From: Euleptes europaea
Taxonomy: Eukaryota; Chordata; Lepidosauria; Squamata; Sphaerodactylidae
Length of the DNA stretch: 64,000 nt
NCBI RefSeq assembly: GCF_029931775.1
Contig: NC_079318.1
Coordinates: 52,834,659 to 52,898,658 of the forward strand
Direction: 5' to 3'
Both the position numbers and the translations under genes were made by a program. The notes beneath the pieces were generated by a model. The model had not been told where the DNA came from and ran no database searches. It saw only the letters and a list, made by a program, of their open reading frames with translations. This document shows, in pieces, positions 1 through 8,700 of this stretch. Numbering within the stretch: the stretch's first letter is position 1; each line of letters starts with the position of its first letter.

Positions 1-395
1 GAACAATTCAAAAGTGGCTTGTAGCAAGTTGGAATAATGAGGTGTCTTGTGACATCTTAAAAGACAGGTAACATGTGTATGCCATACACTTCCCTAAGCT
101 CAGCTCAGTTTATCAGATGCCCCCGGTATGGAATGTTTTGGCACAAGAGGATTTGTCTGTTTGAGAGGAAGGCAGACCACTCTGCCTTTATTTGTCTGGC
201 AAAGGAGCCTGGAAAGGGACTACCCTTTTCATTTCGGGTAGCCTTCGCAAAAAAATCTTTGTTGCCCTTTGGGGAGTGTTATGCAGGCGTTCAGACGGCT
301 CTACTGCAGAAACGGCCCTGGCTTGTAGAGACTGGTAGTCATCTGGATTGAAGAGAATGGAAGACTCTGGTTTCATAATTTCCTTTTCTGAAAAA

Positions 396-565
396 TCATA
401 GAATCATAGACTCATCGAGTTGGAAGGGACCACCAGGGTCATCTAGTCCAACCCCCTGCACAATGCAGGAATTTCACAACTACCTCCCCCACACACCCTA
501 CTCCATGCCCAGAAGATGACCAGCATGCTCTCCCTCTCATGAACTGCCTAAGGTCATAGAATCAG
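396..565 (-). repeat. CR1-type LINE, 3' end fragment
   Basis: Reading the minus strand, the fragment ends in the repeated ATGATTCTATGATT-like tail typical of CR1 elements. It carries the same stretch (gggtcatctagtccaacccc on plus) as the longer CR1 copies near 6907 and 58906. Only the 3' untranslated part is left. It lies in NENF intron 1. Confidence 0.8.
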
Positions 566-968
566 CACCCTCTTTTTATGAGAGGGGGCTTCACTTGTTG
601 GGCTACCTTAGTTAGCCAGTTGACCCCTCCCCCTGGCCAATTCTGGGCTGTAGGGGCCCACTTTGAGCCAAAATTTATCCTCTAAATCACTGTGCAGTCT
701 GGAACAGAAGAATGAGCCACTGAGTGAGCTCTTAGTCTCTTCCACCCTCTAGTGGCCGCCTCGAGGCAGCTGTTTTACAGCCACATAAATTTTTCTGCCA
801 TAGCTTGTCTCAGTCAGCCTCCAGGCTGAACTTGAGATAGATGCTGAGGGGCTCCCAGGGTGGTCTGTGGTGAACACTTCGTGTCTGCAACACCTCTGGG
901 TATAGCGCTGAGTTGTTTTGGCAGTGCTGAGGGAAGTGAGTCAGTATCATGGGACCCTGCAGAATACG
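566..968. other. NENF intron 1, no recognised feature
   Basis: No coding exon, RNA gene or clear repeat was recognised here. Short open frames lack homology to any family I know and show no exon-like splice signals. Confidence 0.5.
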
Positions 969-1181
969 TAGGGTTGCCAGGTCCCTCTTCGCCACTGGGG
1001 GGAGGTTTTTGGGGAGCAGCCTGAGGAGGGTGGGATTTGGGGAGAGGAGGGACTTCAATGCCATAGAGTCCAATTGCCAAAGAGGCCATTTTTCTCCAGG
1101 TGAACTGATGATCTCTATCGGCTGGAGATCAGTTGTAATAGCAGGAGATCTCCAGCTAGTACCTGGAGGTTGGCAACCCTA
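969..1181 (+). repeat. TAGGGTTGCCA MITE (hAT-like)
   Basis: The copy begins TAGGGTTGCCAGG and ends TTGGCAACCCTAA, so its ends are inverted repeats. The interior (ggtgaactgatg, ggctggagatcagttg) matches the copies at 4763, 27552 and 48656. Target-site duplications are worn here (about 5 of 8 bases agree). Confidence 0.75.
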
Positions 1182-2135
1182 ACGATAGGAGTATTTTCCT
1201 CAAAAAGTTGCTCTTCTTCCTCTTTCTTAGCACCCTGCCTTTGCAATCTCCGCTCCATTTCCCCAGCCCCTGTTCCCTAACCGGGATTCTGAGGGGCCTT
1301 CTCATCTGCTCCATCCTGGAGTTGCTTTGGGGAGGCCCCTCAGGTCTCATTCATCAGCAAAGAAGAGGCAGTCTATCTGAGGAGTTTTGCTTGGAGCAGG
1401 AGGCAGTGAGAGGATTTTTTTATGGCTTCAGAGGAAAGGATTAGCCGAGCAAAAGGCCGAGGAAGCAAAAAAGGAGACTGAAAGGGAAGTCTAGCATACA
1501 GAGCGGCTGAACAATTCTGCACTCCTACTGCAAGGCAAGAAAGGAACTGAAGAGTGGGTGGCGCCCCTCACCCTCAAGTGGAAACAGGAAATCAATATCT
1601 AAGTCCTGCCTCCTTGACTAATTGGTGGGAATCACCCCATGTTAAAATGTCTTCCCCCTCAGAGTGAGAACACAGAACTTTATAGCAGCCACTAAATTTG
1701 GGAACACCGAGGGAGAAAAAACAAGTAGCCTGTGTGCTCATGACGAAAAAATTGTCTTCGAATGTGTAGTTTTGAGGACACCTAAGCCTTGTCACCCAAA
1801 CATGCAAGCAATTCCCATGAAAACCAGCCAAACTCTTCCGCCTGCAAAGTACTCACATTTTGATCAATGACCTTTAAGAATTTCTAAAAAAAGCTAAGTA
1901 AATGACAACCATCCCAGAAGTTCCGTGGAACTCAATGGGATTAACGGACTAGCAAGTATCCATAGTTACCAAATACCAGGGGACCAATATTAAATATAAG
2001 GTGAGATGGACTTACAGAAAAAGGCGATCACATTCTATTACAACTTTGATCAGCAGTGTTTTCCTGTTTTGTCTGTTCGTGTTTCATATCCCCCTTTCCC
2101 AAAATTGTTGAAAAACTAGCAAGTCTTTCTTAGTC
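1182..2135. other. NENF intron 1, no recognised feature
   Basis: Ordinary intronic sequence as far as I can tell. I searched it for NENF exons 2-4 (the rest of the cytochrome-b5-like domain) and did not find them; they must lie before the window. Confidence 0.45.
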
Positions 2136-2138
2136 CGG

Positions 2139-2325
2139 GCCATTGATGCATGGGAAGTTTTGCCTGGGGTTTGCCGCTCCCTAGACGCACATTTCCCCCA
2201 TCCGGACTCGCAGAACTCTGCGCGGGGGCTGATCGTTGAGTGTTGAGAAGCCCGAGGGGGGAAAGGGGCACCTAGGGAGCAGCAAATCCAAGGCAAAGCC
2301 TCCCCTGCGTCAATGGCCATATAAA
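2139..2325. repeat. Palindromic MITE (GGGAGGTTTTGCC family)
   Basis: The arms are near-mirror images: ttttgcctggggtttgccgc on the left and its complement gcaaatccaaggcaaagcct on the right, with matching inner blocks around a short centre. The same foldback unit recurs at 5131, 6130, 11150, 35752 and, as a half copy, at 23733. This copy lies less than 200 bp from the NENF exon 1 donor. Confidence 0.8.
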
Positions 2326-2339
2326 ACTAGGGGGGTCAT

Positions 2340-2900
2340 CACAGCCAGCTGACTCCCCCCAGCGACCCGGCGAAGTAGCCAAAGCCGCTCTTGGCCGGGG
2401 CGTCCTGCAACGCTGCAAGGCCTCGGGGGAGCCGGCCCCAGGCCCAGGCCGGCCCCGCCAGGGCGCGGCGGCCGCCCTTTTCCACCGCCCTCCTCTCGGC
2501 CCTTACCTCCTGCCCGTCGTATCTGGCCAGCTCGGGCTCGGTGAAGAGCCGGACGGGTCTCTGGCGGGGCGCAGGCTTGAAGCGCAGCTCCGGGTCGGCC
2601 CGCGTCTCTCGGGAGGCCAGCAGGGCCAACGCTACAACGGCGAGAGCCAGCCTGAAGCCGTCGGCCATGGCGGGGGGGAGACCTGCAGGCTCCTGTGGGG
2701 CGGGGGCGAGAGAGGCCGGGGAAGGGGCGAGGAGCCGCCTGCAAGGAAACGAGGCCCCGTGACGCCCCCCCTCCTTCTCCCTTTTGCACGCTCTCCCTTG
2801 GCCCGCGGTGCCTCTGCTCACCCTGCCGCCCCAGACCCTCCTCCTCCTCTTCTTCTTCTTCCTCTTCTTCTTTTTTTAAACGTTTCCTTAACCGCACGTG
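2340..2900. promoter_or_regulatory. NENF: CpG-rich block around NENF exon 1
   Basis: The block is strikingly GC- and CpG-rich compared with its surroundings and spans the NENF first coding exon and the sequence just upstream of its start. It ends in a pyrimidine tract (about 2836-2878, TCC/TTC repeats). This fits a CpG-island promoter firing on the minus strand. No TATA box is seen; the exact transcription start cannot be fixed by eye. Confidence 0.6.
2507..2668 (-). CDS. NENF: Neudesin, first coding exon (partial gene)
   Basis: This exon encodes the N-terminus of neudesin, a secreted protein whose cytochrome-b5-like domain binds haem and which acts as a neurotrophic and metabolic factor. 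The 54 residues start MADGFRLALAVVALALL, a hydrophobic signal peptide of about 24 residues. They end in PVRLFTEPELARYDGQE, which matches the start of the family's b5-like domain (human has VRLFTEEELARYGGEE). The start sits in a good Kozak context (CCGCCATGG on minus). The exon ends with GAG before GTAAGG at codon phase 0. The remaining exons, with the haem-binding part, lie at lower coordinates outside the window. NENF is transcribed away from PACC1, as in human. Longer open frames through this exon run into the intron or the GC-rich upstream and are not coding. Confidence 0.9.
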
Positions 2901-3317
2901 GGGCTTAGTTCAGAAAAGAAATGTCGGGACTGCAGGCTCCCGGGAGTCAGACTTCCCGCTCTGCAAGACATCCCCCATCGCGTTCCAGACAAGTGGAAAC
3001 GATTGCTTACGTTTGGCCAGTGGTGTGGGCACTCTGCGCATGTTCCAGAACCCTTTGTCTTTATAGCAGGGGTGTTCTTAACATTGAGAAGAACTTCTAG
3101 GGCTACGTTCGGGCGCGTATTGAAGCCTAGCCCCTAATCTCTCGCACTAAATCCACTCTTACAGTGACATTACAATACGCCCAGAGGAAAATATTAAAGT
3201 AATCTTAAAGACAGTGGGTCAGCAGGCGAATTTCAAGAGACACGAGGGTATGAATGTTTAACAAATTAAAATACAGTTCCTTGCAAACTAAAAAGTGCTT
3301 TTCATTATTATGATTTT
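2669..3317. other. NENF upstream region
   Basis: After the CpG-rich block this becomes ordinary sequence between the divergent NENF and PACC1 genes. Apart from the pyrimidine tract and a few GC-rich motifs near 2930-2960, nothing specific is recognised. Confidence 0.4.
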
Positions 3318-3492
3318 TTTGGTTGCCATCAGGTCACATTTGACTTTTGGAGATCCCTGGTGGGGTTTTCAAGGCAAGAGACGTTCAGAGGTAGTTTGCC
3401 ATTACCTGCCTCCGCGTCACAACCCTGGTCTCCCATCCAAATACTTGCTGGGGTCGACCCTGCTTAGCTTCTGAAATATGATGAGAGTTCTA
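3318..3492 (-). repeat. 5S rRNA-derived SINE
   Basis: On the minus strand the head reads AGAAGCTAAGCAGGGTCG followed by AGTATTTGGATGGGAGACC, the internal promoter region of 5S ribosomal RNA. After it comes an unrelated body and a tail. This is a SINE3-type retroposon, not a working 5S gene, because the 5' part of the 5S is missing and the match is diverged. Confidence 0.75.
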
Positions 3493-3837
3493 CGAGAGAG
3501 AAAGGCTGCTAATAAATGTTTTAAATAAACAAATACTTGATGGTCTGACTGTATTAAACTCTGGAATCAGATGGCCTAAGACGTTTTGGTGACAGGCAGA
3601 GAGGTCAAATTCTCCTCTCTTCCTTAATGGTAAAAATATGATAATGCAATGACTAATTGACAATTTACTGCCCTGGGATCCCCAAAATCTGCTGCTGGAG
3701 GCAAACTGCATCTAGCAACAACCACCTTTGTCTATGCTTCAGTGGCCTTCAGCTTTTCCAAACCTGGGGACCCCTGCTAATTGGACTCACTGAACTGCTA
3801 GCCTGTGGCAGAAAGTTATCTGACACCGGCTTGTCAG

Positions 3838-4000
3838 CCTAGGTGGTAGCTGGAGATCTCCTGGAATTACAACTGATCTCCAGACCACAAAGATCAGTTC
3901 CCCTGGGAAAAAATGGCTGCTTTGGAAGGTGGACTCAGTAGCATTGTACACTGCTGAAATCCCTCCCTAAACCCTGTAAGAATAATGGCAACTCTATAGG
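3838..4000 (-). repeat. Fragment of the TAGGGTTGCCA MITE family
   Basis: On the minus strand the core 'actgatctttgtggtctggagatcagttgt' region and 'ggagatctccagctacc' match the interior of the MITE copies at 25930 and 27552. The ends are eroded. Confidence 0.5.
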
Positions 4001-4343
4001 GATTGGCCCAGCAGGTGCAGCTCCACAACACACCTGAGGGTTTCCAACCCATGAGTTGAAGACCATTGCTCTACCCCGCATAGTTTTGGTGAAACAGATG
4101 AAATTTGAGATAGACAGATCTCTTCCTTTCATTGGATTATCATATTTTTACTTGCTGCTTTATTTCTCAAGAGGACCTCAGATGTTTGATCCTTTGGCCA
4201 CCTCAAACAAAGCCCAATCAAGAGTTTGTCCAGATCCTCTTTGTTCCATAAATTGTAATCAGCTTTGAGTGTCAGAGAGCAAGTAAGCACAAGATGGAGT
4301 ACCCAGGCAACTTGGATCCAGAAGAATATTGTTAACGTTAACA

Positions 4344-4725
4344 TAAGAAAGGCCATGCTGGATCAGACCAAGGTCCATCAAGTCCAGCAGTCTGTTCACA
4401 CAGTGGCCAACAAGGTGCCTCTAGGAAGCCCACAAACAACTGCAGCAGCACCTAAGATAATAGGCATGCTCCTCTGATACTAGAGAGAATAGATATGCAT
4501 CATGATGACTACTAGCCATTTTTAGCAGTAGCCATGGTAGCCCTACCCTCCATGAACTTGTCCACTCTCCTTTTAAAGATTTCTACGTTGGTAGCCATCA
4601 CCATATCCTGGGGCGGGGAGTTCCACAATTTAACTATGCATTGTGTAAAGAAATACTGTTTTGAATCTATCTGTAGTATTGCACCAACACTTGCAAATTT
4701 CCTAAGTCTTAGTAACAACTGATAT
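4344..4725 (-). repeat. CR1-like LINE, 3' end with ORF2 C-terminus
   Basis: The minus-strand frame contains QYFFTQCIVKLWNSPPQDMV and FKRRVDKFMEGRATMATA, the C-terminal tail of a CR1-like reverse-transcriptase ORF. It is followed by a 3' UTR ending CATGGCCTTTCTTATGTT. The same subfamily lies on the plus strand at 8222. It is heavily 5'-truncated. Confidence 0.75.
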
Positions 4726-4762
4726 TTCGTTTAAAAAGGACAACTTTTTATACGTATTTAAA

Positions 4763-4961
4763 TAGGGTTGCCAGGTCCATCTTTGCCACTGGCAGGAGAT
4801 TTTTGGGGCAGAGCCTGAGGAAGGTGGGGTTTGGGGAGGGGAGGGACTTCAATGCCATAAAGCCAGTGGCCATTTTCTCCAGGTGAACTGATCTCTATCG
4901 GCTGGAGATCAGTTGCAATAGCAGAAGATATCCAGCTAATACCTGGAGGTTGGCAACCCTA
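4763..4961 (+). mobile_element. TAGGGTTGCCA MITE with 8-bp target duplication
   Basis: This is the best-preserved copy of the family. It begins TAGGGTTGCCA and ends TGGCAACCCTA, perfect inverted ends, and is flanked on both sides by the 8-bp direct repeat TATTTAAA (4755-4762 and 4962-4969). An 8-bp duplication is the mark of hAT transposition, so I class this as a non-autonomous hAT-type element of about 200 bp without coding capacity. Confidence 0.8.
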
Positions 4962-5130
4962 TATTTAAAGGATCTTGTAATCCAATCATTCTAGTCACTA
5001 ACTGACTAAATATTGCAGCCCTAATTTTAATTTATTTTTACTATTATCATGTGTACTGAACACCTTTTAATTGGAAAGCTCACACGGTTTGAACTATCCG
5101 CCCGCTGCGGCAGCCTACAAAGGCTTCTCT

Positions 5131-5313
5131 GATGCCATTTATGCATAGGAGGTTTTGCCTTGCATTTGCCACTCTTTAGATGCACTTTTCCCCCCATCCA
5201 TATTCTCAAAATTCAACAATAAGCCCCCATGCAGAGTTTTGAGAATTCGGATGGGGAAAACGTGCATCTATAGAATGGCAAATCCAATACAAAACCTTCC
5301 ATGAATCAGTGGC
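5131..5313. repeat. Palindromic MITE (GGGAGGTTTTGCC family)
   Basis: The left arm has aggaggttttgccttgcatt and the right arm its complement ggcaaatccaatacaaaacc. Inner arms 'attctcaaaattcaac' and 'gttttgagaattcggatggg' mirror each other. It lies about 50 bp before the PACC1 promoter motif. Confidence 0.8.
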
Positions 5314-5363
5314 CTCCGTTTCTGTTGCTAAAACTAGTTCATCAGTAGCCTCCAGCCTGAGAA

Positions 5364-5382
5364 ACTACATTTCCCGGCGTCC
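5364..5382 (+). promoter_or_regulatory. PACC1: ACTACA-TTTCCCGG promoter motif (ZNF143/GFY-like)
   Basis: ACTACATTTCCCGGCGTCC matches the vertebrate promoter motif ACTACAATTCCCAGC bound by ZNF143-type factors. It lies about 300 bp before the PACC1 start codon, at the edge of the GC-rich block. It supports a TATA-less housekeeping-type promoter here; the match is by eye. Confidence 0.6.
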
Positions 5383-5384
5383 AG

Positions 5385-5760
5385 TTCCCTCCAGCCCCGC
5401 TTGCCCCGGCCTCTGTAAGCATAACCCATGATTGAGGCTCAGAGCCACGGAACGGAGCAGGCTAGCGGTCAGTCGAGGAGGAAGGAGAGCCCCGCGCGCT
5501 TGCGCTCTGCTGCGTGTGCCGCCCGGCCGGATAACATGTACATGTCGTGATGGGTTTTGTGGCGCTTCTGGCTCCCTGGTCGACTTCTGTGTAGCCCACA
5601 ACCGTGGCACCAGCAGCTCTTCCCTTCTTTGGCTCCTGCGTCCAGCTCCTCTTCCCACATTTTCTTCGCAGATGCCATGATTAGACAAGAGATCTCGACA
5701 TCTTACCAGGAGGTACTGGGAAAGCGCGCGGGGAGGCGGGAGGCAAAGTTACTTTGAGTT
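5385..5760 (+). promoter_or_regulatory. PACC1: GC-rich promoter and 5' UTR block of PACC1
   Basis: A CpG-rich segment (cggtcagtcgaggagg, cccgcgcgcttgcgc, gccgcccggccgg) leads into the PACC1 first coding exon. Short upstream ORFs start at 5536, 5550 and 5672 if transcription begins before them. The one at 5672 is ATG-CCA-TGA and its stop overlaps the PACC1 start codon. Confidence 0.6.
5677..5712 (+). CDS. PACC1: PACC1 coding exon 1
   Basis: Encodes [12 protein letters not shown], nearly identical to the human N-terminus, and ends in GAG before GTACTG at phase 0. The start has G at -3. The reading frame is open upstream to a TGA at 5548 but contains no in-frame ATG, so no longer N-terminus is proposed. 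Confidence 0.92.
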
Positions 5761-8700
5761 TTCAACATCCTTTACAACGTCCCTCCCACCTTCTGGCTAG
5801 ACGAAAAAAGACTCCGAGATCTCCATTCCTACCGTGTCTGACGAAGGGAGTTGTGACTGTCGAAAGCTTATACCCCGAAAATCATGTTGGTCTCTAGGGT
5901 GCCACTGGACTCGTAAGGGCACTTTCACACGGCCCAAATAATGCACTTTGAAGGTGGTTTTTACTGTGTGAACTGGCAAAATCCGCCTGCAAACGATCGT
6001 TAAGGTGCAGTGAATGTGGACTGAAAGTGCATTATTTGGGCTGTGTAAAAGTGTTGGAGCTTAAGTAGAGGCGAAATAAGTGTTCTGTGGGAGGTGCGAG
6101 GTATTGGGCATTATCGTGGTCGTTTTAGAGTGAAAACGCATGGGAGGTTTTGCCTTGGATTTGCCACTCTCTAGATGCACATTTTCCCCATCTGAATTCT
6201 CCAAACTCAACATGGGGGCTTATTTTTGAGTTCTGAGAATTTGGACGGGGAAAATGTACATTGAGAGAGCGGCAAATCCAAGGCAAAACCTCCCATGCGT
6301 TTTTGCCCTTATTGTTTGCAGAGCAATTTTATCGTGCACCGGAAAGTGCGCTTCACTTGCAACCCGATTTTATGCTCGCCCAACAACCTAGAAAGTCAAC
6401 CAAAAAAAAAGTACTGTTGGTGGCAAAAGCAGTATATGAAGTAAGGCTGCATCTTATGTACATTTTACTTGGCAATAAGGAATCTTCAGTAAGACATACC
6501 TTACAGTGAACATGCATAGGATTGAACAGTCGGAATAGGATTGTGCCCCTCCCCCCAAAAAAACATGCAGGCATTTTTCTGAAGGGGTTAGAAATCTGAA
6601 ATGGAAGCACGAAACGCCGCAGGATATTCAATAACGTTTCAGTTAACTCTTCTGGTAGACAATTAATAATGTAAACAGATAGGCAGAGCGTTCCTTTAGA
6701 AACTCATTAGTGTGAATGGGCTCTTAACTGAAGCATCGGATTCTTTCCGGTTTGTAATGCAACACGGTTCCGCTTTCATCCTATATTCCCCCCCCCCATT
6801 CCCTTCCTTAAAGAGCTCTCCTTCGCTCCACAAAATGTTAATCTGGTTGCCAATTTAATTTCAGTACACCTTTTAATTTCTCTGATGTCTCTGATTTTGT
6901 TGCCCTAGAATTATAGAATCATAGAATCATGGAAGGGACCACCAGGGTCATCTAGTCCAACCCCCTGCCCAATGCAGGAAATTAACAACTACCTCCCTCC
7001 CACATCCCCAGTGACCCCAACCCTCCCCCCCACCATGCAGGATCCCACAATCAAAGCACTCCCAACAGATGGCCATCCAGCCTCTGCTTAAAGACCTCCA
7101 AAGACGGGGACTCTACCACCCTCCAAGGCAGTGCATTCCACCATCGAACAGCCCTCACCGTCAGGAAGTTCTTCCTAATGTTTAGGTGGAATCGCTTTTC
7201 TCTTAGTTTAAATCCATTACTCCGTGTCCTAGTCCCTGGAGCAACAGAGAACACGCTAGTTCCCTCATCAACATGACATCCCTTCAAATATTCAAACATG
7301 GCTATCATGTCTCCCCTCAACCTTCTCTTCTCCAAACTAAACAAACCCAACTCCCTAAGTCTCTCCTCATAGGGCATGGATTCCCGACCTTTGACCATTC
7401 TGGTCGCCCTCCTCTGGACACGCTCCAGCTTGTCAACATCCTTCTTAAATTCTGGAGCCCAAAACTGGACACAGTATTCCAAGTAATTTTTATTCCTGGA
7501 GTGTGCCACAGTTTCACACACCCTTGAGACTTTTGCTACCTACCTGTGGTGGAACTGGAAACTTGCTGGGTGACCATGGGGTGCTCTCAGCCTAACTGAT
7601 CTTTCAGAGTTGTAAGGGGAAACCAGCTAAGAAGCTACCTTGAGCTTCTTAGAGGAAGGGTGGGATAAAAACGCACGAAGTAAATAACAGTCCAATCCTA
7701 AGGGGGGGGCAAAAGGGGTTTTGGAGACGCTGTGATGCTTGCGCTGGCACAAGTGCCACTTGTGCCATCCAAGTGGGCACTTACGCTGGCGCAGGGCCAC
7801 TTATGGGTGTTGGTGCAGCCACAACAGCAACGCCCCCTTTTGCCAGTGTCAACCTACGCCAGCAAAAATGGTGGCATAGCCCCATGGAACTTTATACAGC
7901 AGTTCCTTGTCAAGCAGTATGATGAGCACATCTGCAGCTGTGACCTTTAACTGTGAAAGCTGTATTATGTGACTATGACTTTATACAGCAGTTCCATGGG
8001 GCTTGTGGGAATTTTCTTGTGTGGCTTGCTGTGCTCAGCACAACAAACTGCTCAGGAGGCAGCCCAGCTGTGCCGTCCCTGGCTGCACCACAACTACCCC
8101 CCTTTTGGATTGTTCTGCCCATGCCTTTGTTCATACTTATAATCAAACAGGAAAGGAAAAAGATGGCTGGAGAGAGGCTTGTGATAATACTAGACTGTAG
8201 CGTCATCTGCTGAATCTGAAGGGAGAGAGATTCAAAACAGATAAAAGGAAGTGTTTCTTCACACAACACATAGTTAAATTGTGGAACTCCCTGCCCCAGG
8301 ATGTGGTGATGGCTGCCAACTTGGAAGGCTTTAAGAGGGGAGTGGACATCTTCATGGAGGATAGGGCTACCATGGCTACTAGTCAAAATGAATATTAGTC
8401 ATGATGTATACCTATTCTCTCTAGTATCAGAGGAGCATGCCTATTATAATAGGTGCTGTTGAACACAGGCAGGATAATGCTGTTGCAGTCGCCTTGTTTG
8501 TGGGCTTCCTAGAGACATCTGGTTGGCTACTGTGTGAACAGACCTTGATGTGATCCAGCATGGCTTTTCTTGTGTTCATATGGAAGCAAAATCTTGCAGA
8601 TGACATTTTTAAAGTATACTTAGAAAATTCAGAACAGTGAGTGTATGTGCTCGTGGCGGGAACTTTATGAGACTGATCGTAGTGGTATGTTGTCCTGATG

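Noticed and set aside
2310-2897. A 195-codon frame through NENF exon 1 with a poly-Glu run
   Set aside because: It is the wrong frame relative to the neudesin signal peptide and owes its length to GC-rich sequence and the TTC/TCC tract.
5557-5676. N-terminal extension of PACC1 in the same frame
   Set aside because: It has no ATG, only a TTG; an in-frame stop precedes it at 5548; the known family start MIRQE fits at 5677.
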